Shown: positions 44,970 to 54,449, numbered from the stretch's first letter. The stretch: 64,000 bases of DNA from Lachnospiraceae bacterium (GCA_022767285.1 JALENY010000009.1:1-64000), one strand, 5' to 3'. Translations and numbers: made by a program. Notes: generated by a model from the sequence alone, not told the origin.

Positions 44970-46525
44970 TCTTTCACCTCCGCTTTCTGATCCGCTACTT
45001 TTATCATCATAAGTCCGATATCTTCCTTCGTCTTTGTGCGCGGATCAACAATGCCGCTCACACGTCCTCCGCAGAGCACCATGAGACGATCCGAAAGATC
45101 CATTAATACATCCAGGTCTTCACCGATAAAAATAACAGCCACACCTTTTTTCTTCTGCTCATTCAGCAGATCATAGATACGATAAGAAGAATTGATATCC
45201 AGTCCGCGCACCGGATATGCCACGATCAGCACCCTCGGCTGACAGGCAATCTCTCGTCCCAGAAGCACTTTCTGAACATTTCCGCCGGAAAGACGGCCAA
45301 CAGGAGTATCTACACCGGGTGTGACGATTTCAAGGTCCTGAATCAGCTTTTGTGCCAGTTCTCTCGGTTTTTTTCGATCGACAAAAATCCCTTTGTTATT
45401 CTTATAGCCACGGAGCATAACATTATCCGTCATATCCATGCCGGCCACAAGGCCCATGCCAAGACGATCTTCCGGAACAAATGCCATAGAAATTCCTTTC
45501 TTCGATATTTCATCCGGTTTCAGACCCAGTATACGTTCTTTTACCTCAACGCCATCCACTTCACTCTCATAAAGGACCGACCCACCCACAGCAGGGTAGA
45601 GACCGGCAATCGCCTCACACAGTTCTTTCTGACCGCTTCCGGCGATACCTGCAACGCCGAGTATTTCTCCGCCATACGCAGAAAAAGTGACTGAATCAAG
45701 CGTCTTCACACCATCGCTGTTTAAACAGGTCAGATCAATTACCTTCAATATTTCTTTTTTCTCTTTCATCTCCGGGCGATCAATAGCAAGACTGATTTTC
45801 CGACCAACCATCATTTCTGTCAGTTCGGACTGATTGGTCTTCAATGTATCAACCGTGCCGATGTATTCGCCTTTTCGAAGTATTGTAACACGATCCGAAA
45901 TGGCAAGAACCTCATGAAGTTTATGGGTTATGATGATAATCGATTTTCCGTCTTTTTTCATATTGCGGAGAACCGCAAACAGTTTTTCCGTTTCCTGCGG
46001 AGTCAGTACAGCTGTCGGTTCGTCCAAAATCAAGATATCCGCACCGCGGTACAGAACTTTTATGATTTCAACCGTCTGCTTCTCCGAAACCGCCATATTA
46101 TAGATTTTTTTCGTAGGATCTATCTCAAATTCATATCGATCAGCCAGCTCTTTCACTTTCTGATTTGCTGCTTTTCGATCCAGCATCACTTTTCCCGGTA
46201 ATCCGAGCACAATATTTTCCGCTGCAGTCATAACATCGACCAGTTTAAAGTGCTGGTGGATCATACCTATACCAAGTGCAAAAGCATCTTTCGGAGAACG
46301 TATGGTTTCTTCCTTTCCATTTATGTATATGGAACCGTGATCCGGAAAATAGATTCCGGACAGCATGTTCATCAAAGTGGTTTTTCCACTTCCGTTTTCT
46401 CCCAGCAGAGCCAGAATCTCTCCCTGACGGAGTTCCAGATTTACATTATGGTTAGCGACAACTTTACTGCCGAAAGTCTTGGTGATATTCTTCATCTGGA
46501 CAGCCAGTTTTCTTGTCTCTTCCAA
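44966..46525 (-). CDS. BMP-type ABC importer ATPase (YufO/NupO-like), two domains
   Basis: A 519-aa protein with tandem ABC domains, as in ribose and nucleoside importers. The first has Walker A GENGSGKTT and Walker B LILDEPTAVLT; the second has degenerate Walker A GIAGSGQKE and signature LSGGNVQK. I start at TTG 46525, 7 nt after AGGAGG (46533-46538); the ATG at 46552 has no ribosome-binding site. A terminator hairpin separates it from the binding-protein gene. Confidence 0.9.
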   Translation of the reverse strand: MEETRKLAVQMKNITKTFGSKVVANHNVNLELRQGEILALLGENGSGKTTLMNMLSGIYFPDHGSIYINGKEETIRSPKDAFALGIGMIHQHFKLVDVMTAAENIVLGLPGKVMLDRKAANQKVKELADRYEFEIDPTKKIYNMAVSEKQTVEIIKVLYRGADILILDEPTAVLTPQETEKLFAVLRNMKKDGKSIIIITHKLHEVLAISDRVTILRKGEYIGTVDTLKTNQSELTEMMVGRKISLAIDRPEMKEKKEILKVIDLTCLNSDGVKTLDSVTFSAYGGEILGVAGIAGSGQKELCEAIAGLYPAVGGSVLYESEVDGVEVKERILGLKPDEISKKGISMAFVPEDRLGMGLVAGMDMTDNVMLRGYKNNKGIFVDRKKPRELAQKLIQDLEIVTPGVDTPVGRLSGGNVQKVLLGREIACQPRVLIVAYPVRGLDINSSYRIYDLLNEQKKKGVAVIFIGEDLDVLMDLSDRLMVLCGGRVSGIVDPRTKTKEDIGLMMIKVADQKAEVKE

Positions 46526-46604
46526 GCTTTCTTCCTCCTTTATGGAAATCATGCCGATATTTATACCGGACTTTTCGCTTCACGGGAATTTCCCGGAAGA
46601 TAGG

Positions 46605-46652
46605 AAAGAAAAAAAGTCCGGCATATGCATATACCGGCATATGCCAGACTTT
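46605..46652 (-). terminator. Partial terminator inside the importer operon
   Basis: AAAGTCTGGCATATG pairs with CATATGCCGGACTTT (46638-46652 with 46613-46627), 15 bp with one wobble, followed by TTTTCTTTCC. It would lower ATPase/permease expression relative to the binding protein. Confidence 0.82.
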
Positions 46653-46662
46653 TGATCACGCA

Positions 46663-47895
46663 TTATTCAACTACATTGCATCCCTCTAAGATGTAGCACC
46701 AGGACGGAGCGGATGTGCCTTCCTGCTCTTTGTAATAGTCGCCTTCAGCAACTTCGATGGTAACGCCATCCGGGCTTGTTCCGGTCAGCGGACCTGCGAA
46801 AACGTGAAGCTCGCCGGAACGGATTTTTTCAGCCGCAGCATCGATTGCTTCCTGAGTTCCCTCAGCAGCTATATCTGTGTTCAGCGGAGAAAGGAACACA
46901 GCATCGTCGGCAAGACCTTTACACCAGTCAACCGGAATCTCTGTTCCGTCGATCATAGCCTGTACCGCTTCTGTTACGTAAATACCCCAGTCAATACGTG
47001 CCGAAATAAGAGATGCCTTCGGAGCTGCATCGATCATATCTGCATTGTAACCAACCTGCCATACACCGTTCTGTTCTGCAGTTGTTGCCGGAGCGGTAGA
47101 ATCGGAATGCTGAGAAATAACATCACATCCACGGTCGATCAGAGCCTGTGCAACCTGAGACTCAACGGTCGGGTCATTCCAGGAGTTGGTGTACATGATA
47201 TCCATTGTCACATCCGGATTCACGCTCTTAGCGCCAAGATAAAATGCGGTATATCCGCTGATAACCTCTGCAAACGGGAATGCAGCTACATAACCAAGTT
47301 TGTTGCTCTCCGTCTTCAGACCGGCTGCGATACCTGCAAGGTAACGAGCTTCATAAATAGAAGCAAAATAATTGTGCATATTGGAAAGACCGGATGTGGA
47401 AGCCTGATATCCGGTTGCATGGCAGAACTGAACATCCGGATACTCGGATGCTACTTCTTTTACATAATCTTCAAAACCGAAGCTGGTTGCAAAAATGATA
47501 TTGCAGCCTGCATCAACCAGTTCTCTGAGTGCCGTATCACACTCTGCGCCTTCCGGAACATTCATCTTATTAATAATCTGATCGTCACTTAAACCAAGTG
47601 CTTCCTGCATTTTCTGGGTACCCAGATCATGGTTGTAGGTATAACCCATATCACTGGGATCGGATACGTGAACAAATCCCACTTTGATTTCATCTTTCGG
47701 AATACCTGCAGTTGCGGGCACTTCCTCATCTTCTGCATTCTCAGTTTCTTCTGCAGCGGCATCGTCCCCATCCTCTTTTGCAGTATCTTCTGTGGACGCT
47801 TTCTCATCCGCAGACTCAGCAGCACTCTTGCATCCCGTAAACAGGGCAGCTACCATGGCAACGCTGAGAAGTACACTAAGTACTTTCTTTTTCAT
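46663..47895 (-). CDS. BMP-family substrate-binding lipoprotein
   Basis: A 410-aa solute receptor of the basic membrane protein (Bmp/PnrA/Med) family, which binds purine nucleosides. The signal peptide has a lipobox ending ALFTGC with lipidated Cys22; an acidic linker (residues 23-70) follows; then the BMP domain with DIGYTYNH-like and TGYQASTSGLSNMHNYF motifs. Start ATG 47895 follows AGGAGG. The complete importer is encoded downstream. Nucleoside specificity is from family only. Confidence 0.92.
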   Translation of the reverse strand: MKKKVLSVLLSVAMVAALFTGCKSAAESADEKASTEDTAKEDGDDAAAEETENAEDEEVPATAGIPKDEIKVGFVHVSDPSDMGYTYNHDLGTQKMQEALGLSDDQIINKMNVPEGAECDTALRELVDAGCNIIFATSFGFEDYVKEVASEYPDVQFCHATGYQASTSGLSNMHNYFASIYEARYLAGIAAGLKTESNKLGYVAAFPFAEVISGYTAFYLGAKSVNPDVTMDIMYTNSWNDPTVESQVAQALIDRGCDVISQHSDSTAPATTAEQNGVWQVGYNADMIDAAPKASLISARIDWGIYVTEAVQAMIDGTEIPVDWCKGLADDAVFLSPLNTDIAAEGTQEAIDAAAEKIRSGELHVFAGPLTGTSPDGVTIEVAEGDYYKEQEGTSAPSWCYILEGCNVVE

Positions 47896-47922
47896 AACTT
47901 CATCCTCCTTCAAGAAATGTTT

Positions 47923-47970
47923 TTAAAAAACCATTCAATGTGTAAAATTTTACTTTTCATCATTGAATGG
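47923..47970 (-). terminator. Leader terminator upstream of the binding-protein gene
   Basis: CCATTCAATG (47961-47970 complement) pairs with CATTGAATGG (47931-47940 complement), 10 perfect bp with 20-nt loop, then T6. It lies in the leader of the importer operon, so readthrough must be controlled or the stem is an operator. No purine-riboswitch consensus precedes it. Confidence 0.7.
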
Positions 47971-48093
47971 CTTTTTACAAAAATATTTTACTACGTATTC
48001 GCAACTTCGTCTACTAAAATTTATTATATTTTACAAACTTATCAATTTGATACGTATATTCTATTGACAAAAAAAATAATGGGTCTTCTCAAA

Positions 48094-48137
48094 AACGGTC
48101 AACGGCGTATAATAAGAATTAACCGGAACGGTCAGCG
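48094..48137 (+). promoter_or_regulatory. Candidate TetR operator: direct repeats upstream of 48159
   Basis: AACGGTCAACG at 48094-48104 and AACGGTCAGCG at 48127-48137, 33 bp apart, flank a TATAAT at about 48108-48113. Possible autoregulation by the TetR protein. Confidence 0.45.
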
Positions 48138-48158
48138 ATTCAAAACGGAGGATTTTTT

Positions 48159-48800
48159 ATGAACGAAAAATTTTTTTCTTTACCGGAAGAAAAACAGCAG
48201 CGCATTATAAATGCCGGTTTTCGCGTTTTCTCACAGAACTCTTACAAAAAGAGCCCCATGAGTGAGATTGCAGCCGAAGCCGGCATCAGCAAATCACTTT
48301 TGTTTCACTATTTTAAAAACAAGCAGGAACTGTACCTGTTCTTGTGGGAAACATGCAGCGACATCTCCATCGAATATCTGACGAAGTATGGATGCTACGA
48401 GGAAAAAGAACTCTTCGACATGATGTTCAGCGGAATGAAAGCAAAAATCGAGATCATGAAAATCTATCCGAATATCGGTGATTTTGCGATCAAGGCTTTT
48501 TACGAAAAAGAACCGGACATTCACGATGCCATCATGGCCAGCTACCAAAAATATTTTAACCTAAAAGCCCGGGGAGCCCTGGCAAAACTGGATCCGGACA
48601 AATTTATTCCTGGCATTGATCTTGATCGAATGTACCGGGAAATGTATCTGGCCTCGGAAGGCTACATGTTTGAAATGATTCAGAAGGGACCCATTGATCC
48701 GGAACAATTGGAAAAGGATTTTACCGGAATGCTGGAATTCTGGAAAAGTATTTATCTGAGAAAAGAAAACAAGGAGGAGGCAGCGCATGGAAATCATTAA
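48159..48800 (+). CDS. TetR family transcriptional regulator
   Basis: A 213-aa regulator. The helix-turn-helix is at about residues 14-58: IINAGFRVFSQNSYKKSPMSEIAAEAGISKSLLFHYFKNKQELYLF. The C-terminal ligand domain is all-helical and unassigned. It heads an operon with an ABC-2 exporter: its end overlaps the ATPase start by 14 bp. Likely it represses this exporter. Confidence 0.92.
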   Translation: MNEKFFSLPEEKQQRIINAGFRVFSQNSYKKSPMSEIAAEAGISKSLLFHYFKNKQELYLFLWETCSDISIEYLTKYGCYEEKELFDMMFSGMKAKIEIMKIYPNIGDFAIKAFYEKEPDIHDAIMASYQKYFNLKARGALAKLDPDKFIPGIDLDRMYREMYLASEGYMFEMIQKGPIDPEQLEKDFTGMLEFWKSIYLRKENKEEAAHGNH

Positions 48801-49719
48801 GACACAGGCACTCACGAAATATTATTCACGCAGGGTACCAAAACTCCTGCAGACTGGCCGCAGTTCCAAAAAATACGCAAAATCAAGAGGCATCGTCGAT
48901 CTGAACCTGTCCGTATCGGAAGGAGACTTTTTCGGCTTCATAGGGCCTAACGGAGCCGGAAAAAGTACCACGATCCGTATCCTTTTGGGATTGCTCAGTT
49001 CCGATTCCGGAACTGCCTCTATATTTGGGCAGGATATAAAAAATGGAAGAACCGATCTTCTCACTGATATCGGTTATCTGCCCTCAGAAGCGATATTCTA
49101 CAATGGCATGAAAGTACGTGATGTACTGAAGCTTTCCGCCAGCCTTCGCAAAAAAGATTGCTCCGCGGAAGCAAAAAGGCTCTGCGAACGATTCCAGCTC
49201 GATACATCAAAAAAAGTCGATGAATTATCCTTTGGTAACCGGAAAAAGGTGGGCATCGTATGCGCACTTCAGCACATGCCAAAACTTTACATACTGGACG
49301 AGCCCACCAGCGGCCTGGACCCGCTGATGCAGAGAGAATTTTTCGCTCTTCTGAAAGAGCGAAATCGGGATGGCGCAACGATCTTCCTCTCCTCTCATAT
49401 CCTGTCTGAGATCCAGCGCAACTGCAACCGCGCGGCTATCATTCGGGAGGGTCATATTATCGCCTGTGACAGTGTAGAAGCTTTGTCAAAAACAAACGCA
49501 AAACGCATTACCATCCATGGCATCGCAGATGCATCCGGACTGGAACATCTGCGTGATGTGCAGAAAAGTGAGGACGGAATCAGTTTTCTGTACAGCGGTG
49601 ATATCAATGCTCTCATTCAATGGTTATCACAAAACCACATTGCTGATCTTTCCATCGCGGAACCGGATCTTGAAGAAATCTTTCTGCATTATTATACCGA
49701 AGGAGGCGAAGAAAAATGA
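48787..49719 (+). CDS. ABC-2 exporter ATP-binding protein
   Basis: A 310-aa ATPase: Walker A GPNGAGKSTT (about residues 57-66), signature LSFGNRKK, Walker B LYILDEPTSGLDP, H-loop SSHILSEIQ. The first 40 residues contain an extra RRVPKLLQTGRSSKKYAKSRG insert before the domain. It pairs with the ABC-2 permease downstream (4-bp ATGA overlap). Substrate unknown. Confidence 0.92.
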   Translation: MEIIKTQALTKYYSRRVPKLLQTGRSSKKYAKSRGIVDLNLSVSEGDFFGFIGPNGAGKSTTIRILLGLLSSDSGTASIFGQDIKNGRTDLLTDIGYLPSEAIFYNGMKVRDVLKLSASLRKKDCSAEAKRLCERFQLDTSKKVDELSFGNRKKVGIVCALQHMPKLYILDEPTSGLDPLMQREFFALLKERNRDGATIFLSSHILSEIQRNCNRAAIIREGHIIACDSVEALSKTNAKRITIHGIADASGLEHLRDVQKSEDGISFLYSGDINALIQWLSQNHIADLSIAEPDLEEIFLHYYTEGGEEK

Positions 49720-50501
49720 CGATATTTTTACATGAACTGCGGCAGGGCAAAGTATCCCTCGCCATCTGGACTGCTTCCATTGCACTTTTGCTGATGATAT
49801 GCGTCTTTTTATTTCCGGAAATGAAAGATCAGATGGATTCAGTCAGTGAAATGTTTGCCTCAATGGGCAGTTTCTCCGCAGCCTTTGGCATGGATCGGGT
49901 TAATTTCGGTGAGCTGACCGGATTTTATTCAATCGAATGCGGCAATATTATCGGTCTCGGAGGTGCTTTCTTTTCCGCACTCTGCGGGATCTCATCTCTT
50001 GCAAAGGAAGAGTCCTCCCACACAGCCGAATTTCTTCTGACACACCCGGTTTCCAGGATGCGCATTCTGACTGCGAAACTTTGCTCTGTTATTTTCCAGA
50101 TCACTGTTTTGAATCTGATCGTATGGGGACTTTCCATTCTGTCCATGATGGCGATCGGTGAAGAGATTCCCTGGAAAGACATCAATCTGATGCACCTGGC
50201 CTTTTATCTTATGCAGCTCGAAATTGCAGGAATCTGTTTTGGCATCTCCGCCTTTTTACGCCGCGGCGGTTTGGGCGTAGGCCTCGGAATGGCCATACTC
50301 ATGTATTTCCTGAATATTATAGCCAATATTTCCGATAGTGCTGAGTTTCTTAAATATATTACGCCTTTTGGTTACACTGAAGGTGCCGATATTCTCACGG
50401 AAGGATGCCTGGATACAAAGCTGGCTGCCTTAGGCATGCTATATGGGATTATATCCATTATGATCGGATATGTGAAATATCTGAAGAAGGATATTCAGTA
50501 A
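49716..50501 (+). CDS. ABC-2 type permease
   Basis: A 261-aa membrane protein with six hydrophobic segments and a long first loop (about 38-80). The pattern KEESSHTAEFLLTHPVSR in the coupling region matches ABC-2 permeases of drug/peptide exporters. It overlaps the ATPase gene by 4 bp. No terminator hairpin is obvious before the phased repeats at 50529. Confidence 0.88.
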   Translation: MTIFLHELRQGKVSLAIWTASIALLLMICVFLFPEMKDQMDSVSEMFASMGSFSAAFGMDRVNFGELTGFYSIECGNIIGLGGAFFSALCGISSLAKEESSHTAEFLLTHPVSRMRILTAKLCSVIFQITVLNLIVWGLSILSMMAIGEEIPWKDINLMHLAFYLMQLEIAGICFGISAFLRRGGLGVGLGMAILMYFLNIIANISDSAEFLKYITPFGYTEGADILTEGCLDTKLAALGMLYGIISIMIGYVKYLKKDIQ

Positions 50502-50528
50502 ATCACAGTCCTGCATGTTTACATCAAT

Positions 50529-50600
50529 TTCATCAAAACACATTAAAATGTCCATCAAAAACAATGAAATATCCATCAAATACCCCGAAATATCCATCAA
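50529..50600 (+). promoter_or_regulatory. 21-bp-phased direct repeats upstream of the GH3 gene
   Basis: TCCATCAA occurs at 50551, 50572 and 50593, spaced exactly 21 bp, and TTCATCAA at about 50529-50536 is a fourth, near-matching copy. The longer unit is about GAAATATCCATCAA. Two turns of the helix place all copies on one face. Confidence 0.75.
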
Positions 50601-50616
50601 TAGTACACCGTATCTG

Positions 50617-50625
50617 TGATATAAT
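50617..50625 (+). promoter_or_regulatory. GH3 gene promoter, extended -10
   Basis: TGA-TATAAT (50617-50625), extended -10. The last repeat sits over the -35 region, where no -35 hexamer is found. Confidence 0.7.
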
Positions 50626-50655
50626 AAGAAAAAGCTGACAGGAGGTAGCAGTACT

Positions 50656-53211
50656 TTGAAAAAGATATTAAAAACATTCAGCGGAACGACCGATCCTGCT
50701 GTTACGGACCGGGAACTGGCAGGACGGGCACTCTCCAGAAAAGCCGCTGCAGAAGGCATGGTTCTTTTAAAAAATGAAAATCATCTGCTTCCGCTGAAAA
50801 AAGGAAGCAAGATTGCTCTGTACGGAAGCGGTGCCGGAAAAACAGTCAAAGGAGGCACCGGCTCCGGTGATGTCAATGAAAGAGAGACTGTCAACATTGT
50901 AACCGGTTTAAAGCAAAACGGATTTCAGGTGACGACAGAAACGTGGATTGACGACTACGAGGAAACATATCGCCAGTCACGTTTCGATTGGAAAAACATG
51001 ATTCTTTCCGAATCCGAGGGAAGTGATGACATGACTTCTTTCTTTAATACTTATGCCTCACATCCGTTCATGATGCCGGACCCGCGCCTGATCACGGATG
51101 AGGATGTAAGAAAATCCGACACGGACACAGCAGTCTATGTTGTCAGCCGAATTGCAGGTGAAGCAGCTGATCGTTTTGTCAAAAAAGGCGACTATTATCT
51201 GACCGATGTGGAGATGAAAAACCTCAGATACGTCTGCGAACATTATCAACATGTTATATTCATTGTCAATGCCGGTGCGCAGATTGACCTTTCCTTTACG
51301 GTTAATTATCCTTCCATTGAAAGTATTCTTTATATGGTACAGGCAGGTATGGAAGGCGGCAGTGCACTGGCTGATATTTTAGACGGTACGGTTAATCCAT
51401 CCGGTAAACTTACCGATACATGGGCATGGAAATATGAAGATTATCCTTCATCTGATACATTCAGTCATAACAATGGCAATATCCAAAAAGAATATTATAC
51501 AGAAAGTATTTATGTAGGATATCGCTATTTTGACAGTTTTGGCATAGCGCCCCAATACCCCTTTGGTTTTGGCCTTTCCTATACGGACTTTTTCATAGAA
51601 AAAGCGGATGAACCGATCTGCATTGATACGGAAAAACAGACAATTACCGTCGCTGCTGCCGTAAAGAATACTGGAACCATATATGCAGGAAAAGAAGTTC
51701 TCCAGGTTTATGTAAGTGCTCCTCAAAGCGGCCAGCCGAAAGAATATCGCCGCTTATGCGGTTATGGAAAAACTTCCCTTCTCGCTCCGGGAGAAACTCT
51801 AAAAATTGACGTATCTTTCCCGGTAAAAGCCATTGCATCGTTTGATGAAAGAAGGAGTGCATGGATTGCAGAAAAAGGTCTTTATGGAATCTGGATCGGC
51901 AATTCATCCAGAAATCTTGTGCTGTGTGGAGCCCTTAAGGTTGCCGAGGATTCTGTTGTTGAAAAAGTTACGCACATCTGCCCAATTAAAGAATCTTTGG
52001 ATGAACTCGTACGGCCTGAGGAACCTACCAGATTATTTGAGACATCATGGCACCAAACGCTCATAAAAGAAAATCTGCCTATACTTAACCTTGTTGTCCA
52101 TCCGGAATATGTCAAACACTATGCGGAATCCAAATGGCTGAATAAAGCAAAAGAGCTCGCAGAACAATTAACAGATGACGAACTTCTCCACATGGTAATT
52201 GGTGAAATCAGCAAAGGCCAAGGAAGCTCAGGCAACGCGCTTGGTTCTGCCGGAATCGCAGTTCCCGGTGCAGCCGGTGAAACAAGCTCTGTTCTGGATG
52301 AGAAATATGATGTTCCCGGACTTCCCATGGCAGACGGTCCTGCCGGTCTGCGCCTCAACCAGACTTATGAAGTAGACCGTTCAACAGGATCCATCATCCC
52401 GAATGATCCTTTTTCTGCTTTTGAGGGCGGATATTTTGTCGAATCGGTGAAGCATGAAAATTGCGATACTTATTATCAGTATTGTACCGCAATTCCGGTG
52501 GGTACTCTTCTCGCCCAGACCTGGGATAAAGAATTGATCAAAAACATCGGGCTGATGGTGGGCAGTGAAATGCTTGCCTTCGGTGTGACCTGGTGGCTGG
52601 CCCCCGGCATGAACATTCATCGAAACCCCTTATGCGGACGTAACTTTGAATACTATTCAGAAGATCCTGTGGTAAGCGGGAACACCGCGGCTGCGATTAC
52701 AATGGGTATACAGTCACATCCAGGGATCGGAACGACAATTAAGCATTTTGCATGCAACAACCAGGAGGATAACCGCTATGGTTCGGACAGTATTCTGTCG
52801 GAGCGTACACTTCGTGAAATATATCTGAAAGGTTTTGAGATCGCTGTTAAAACTGCACAGCCAATGGCAATTATGACATCTTACAACCTCATCAACGGTG
52901 TTCATGCTGCCAACTGCAAAGACACCTGTACCATTGCGGCTCGAAAAGAATGGGGATTTGCAGGAATCATTATGACCGACTGGACCACCACAAGTCCGTT
53001 CGGCGGAAGCATTTCCTGGAAATGCATGGAAGCCGGCAATGACCTGATCATGCCGGGGGATGTTTATGATATGGAAAATATCCGCAATTCGCTGAAAAAT
53101 GGGGACTTAGATCGGAAAGACCTGAAGGCGTGTGTGTCAAGACTTATATCAATGGCTTATCAATCAAATTACTTTGAAGGAGCTAAAAGCTACAGCGAAC
53201 AATTTAAATAA
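50656..53211 (+). CDS. Glycoside hydrolase family 3, domain-permuted
   Basis: An 851-aa beta-glycosidase with the domain order reversed: GH3 C-terminal alpha/beta domain first (about 20-260), then a fibronectin-like middle (about 290-420), then the TIM-barrel with the nucleophile. Asp775 in GIIMTDWTT is the catalytic nucleophile; KHFACNNQE and TSYNLINGVHAANC are subsite motifs. This order is known in some rumen clostridia. No signal peptide, so cytoplasmic. Start is TTG 50656, 10 nt after GGAGG. Substrate probably beta-glucosides or xylosides. Confidence 0.9.
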   Translation: MKKILKTFSGTTDPAVTDRELAGRALSRKAAAEGMVLLKNENHLLPLKKGSKIALYGSGAGKTVKGGTGSGDVNERETVNIVTGLKQNGFQVTTETWIDDYEETYRQSRFDWKNMILSESEGSDDMTSFFNTYASHPFMMPDPRLITDEDVRKSDTDTAVYVVSRIAGEAADRFVKKGDYYLTDVEMKNLRYVCEHYQHVIFIVNAGAQIDLSFTVNYPSIESILYMVQAGMEGGSALADILDGTVNPSGKLTDTWAWKYEDYPSSDTFSHNNGNIQKEYYTESIYVGYRYFDSFGIAPQYPFGFGLSYTDFFIEKADEPICIDTEKQTITVAAAVKNTGTIYAGKEVLQVYVSAPQSGQPKEYRRLCGYGKTSLLAPGETLKIDVSFPVKAIASFDERRSAWIAEKGLYGIWIGNSSRNLVLCGALKVAEDSVVEKVTHICPIKESLDELVRPEEPTRLFETSWHQTLIKENLPILNLVVHPEYVKHYAESKWLNKAKELAEQLTDDELLHMVIGEISKGQGSSGNALGSAGIAVPGAAGETSSVLDEKYDVPGLPMADGPAGLRLNQTYEVDRSTGSIIPNDPFSAFEGGYFVESVKHENCDTYYQYCTAIPVGTLLAQTWDKELIKNIGLMVGSEMLAFGVTWWLAPGMNIHRNPLCGRNFEYYSEDPVVSGNTAAAITMGIQSHPGIGTTIKHFACNNQEDNRYGSDSILSERTLREIYLKGFEIAVKTAQPMAIMTSYNLINGVHAANCKDTCTIAARKEWGFAGIIMTDWTTTSPFGGSISWKCMEAGNDLIMPGDVYDMENIRNSLKNGDLDRKDLKACVSRLISMAYQSNYFEGAKSYSEQFK

Positions 53212-53257
53212 ATAAGATAAGAATGGATCCGTTTCGATCCTTTCGGCAGAAATAAAG

Positions 53258-53301
53258 CATCCCCGGGAAGCCGTGTTTGATATCAAACCTCCCCGGGGAT
53301 G
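53258..53301. terminator. Intergenic hairpin after the GH3 gene
   Basis: CATCCCCGGG (53258-53267) pairs with CCCGGGGATG (53292-53301), with inner GTTTGATATCAAAC palindrome 53275-53288. It lies between convergent genes; short T tracts follow. Confidence 0.8.
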
Positions 53302-53438
53302 TATCTTATTTGTCTAAAATATAGTATCGGTTTCGTTTCTCCTGCGAAAAGACACGTCCGACCAATAATATTACAGAATCAGCATATACAGACAGAGATA
53401 TTCATCAATCGCTTAAACCATTGATTTTACTGCATTTC

Positions 53439-54449
53439 TTAGAATCTGCCAGCCTTTGCTGCTTCCTCAATGGAAACTGCAACTGCTACAGTCATACCAA
53501 CCATCGGGTTGTTACCTGCACCGATAAGTCCCATCATTTCCACATGGGCCGGTACAGAAGAAGAACCTGCAAACTGAGCATCTGAATGCATACGTCCCAG
53601 AGTATCAGTCATACCATAGGAAGCCGGACCTGCAGCCATGTTATCCGGATGAAGCGTACGTCCTGTACCACCGCCGGAAGCTACAGAGAAGTATTTCTTA
53701 CCTGCTTCAACGCATTCTTTTTTGTATGTACCTGCAACCGGATGCTGGAAACGTGTCGGGTTGGTGGAGTTACCTGTGATAGAAACATCAACGCCTTCTT
53801 TCCACATGATGGCAACGCCTTCACGAACGTCGTTAGCGCCGTAGCAGTTAACTTTGGAACGAAGACCGTCTGAGTAAGCGGTTCTCTGGATTTCTTTCAG
53901 TTCGCCTGTGAAGTAATCATACTCAGTCTGAACATAGGTGAAACCGTTAATTCTGGAAATGATCTTTGCGGCATCTTTTCCAAGACCGTTTAAGATAACG
54001 CGAAGCGGTTTTTTACGAACTTTGTTAGCTTTTTCAGCGATACCGATGGCACCTTCTGCTGCTGCGAAAGACTCATGACCAGCCAGGAATGCGAAGCAGT
54101 CTGTGTCTTCTTCCAGAAGCATTTTACCAAGGTTACCATGTCCAAGACCTACTTTACGCTGGTCAGCTACAGACCCCGGGATACAGAAAGCCTGAAGACC
54201 TTCACCGATTGCTGCTGCTGCATCAGCTGCTCTTGTACAGCCTTTTTTGATTGCGATTGCTGCACCTACCGTGTATGCCCAGCAAGCATTCTCAAAACAG
54301 ATCGGCTGGATGCCTTTGATCTGATTGTAAACATCAAGACCGGCATCTTTTGTGATTTTCTCAGCTTCTTCGATAGAAGCAATGCCGTAGCTGTTTAATA
54401 CTTCATTGATTTTATCTATTCTTCTTTCATATGATTCAAATAAAGCCAT
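53439..54449 (-). CDS. GGGtGRT protein, unknown function
   Basis: A 336-aa protein of the GGGtGRT family, named for the motif GGGTGRT at residues 259-265. Other conserved blocks: QRKVGLGHGNLGKML (about 98-112), AGHESFAAAEGAIGIAEK (123-140), a Ser/Asn-rich SITGNSTNPTRFQHPV (223-238) and the C-terminal MHSDAQFAGSSSVPAH. No membrane segments or signal peptide. It follows a NifU-like gene (45 nt), and the pair is found in many clostridia. Role unknown; an Fe-S or other cofactor link is inferred from the partner. Confidence 0.9.
   Translation of the reverse strand: MALFESYERRIDKINEVLNSYGIASIEEAEKITKDAGLDVYNQIKGIQPICFENACWAYTVGAAIAIKKGCTRAADAAAAIGEGLQAFCIPGSVADQRKVGLGHGNLGKMLLEEDTDCFAFLAGHESFAAAEGAIGIAEKANKVRKKPLRVILNGLGKDAAKIISRINGFTYVQTEYDYFTGELKEIQRTAYSDGLRSKVNCYGANDVREGVAIMWKEGVDVSITGNSTNPTRFQHPVAGTYKKECVEAGKKYFSVASGGGTGRTLHPDNMAAGPASYGMTDTLGRMHSDAQFAGSSSVPAHVEMMGLIGAGNNPMVGMTVAVAVSIEEAAKAGRF

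Noticed and set aside
46526-46552. Upstream ATG as start of the importer ATPase
   Set aside because: No ribosome-binding site precedes it, and AGGAGG is placed for TTG 46525.
47896-48080. Purine riboswitch in the importer leader
   Set aside because: The core consensus of purine aptamers is absent; only the terminator hairpin is seen.
50529-50600. CRISPR-like array at the 21-bp repeats
   Set aside because: The period is too short and the repeats abut a promoter; no cas genes.
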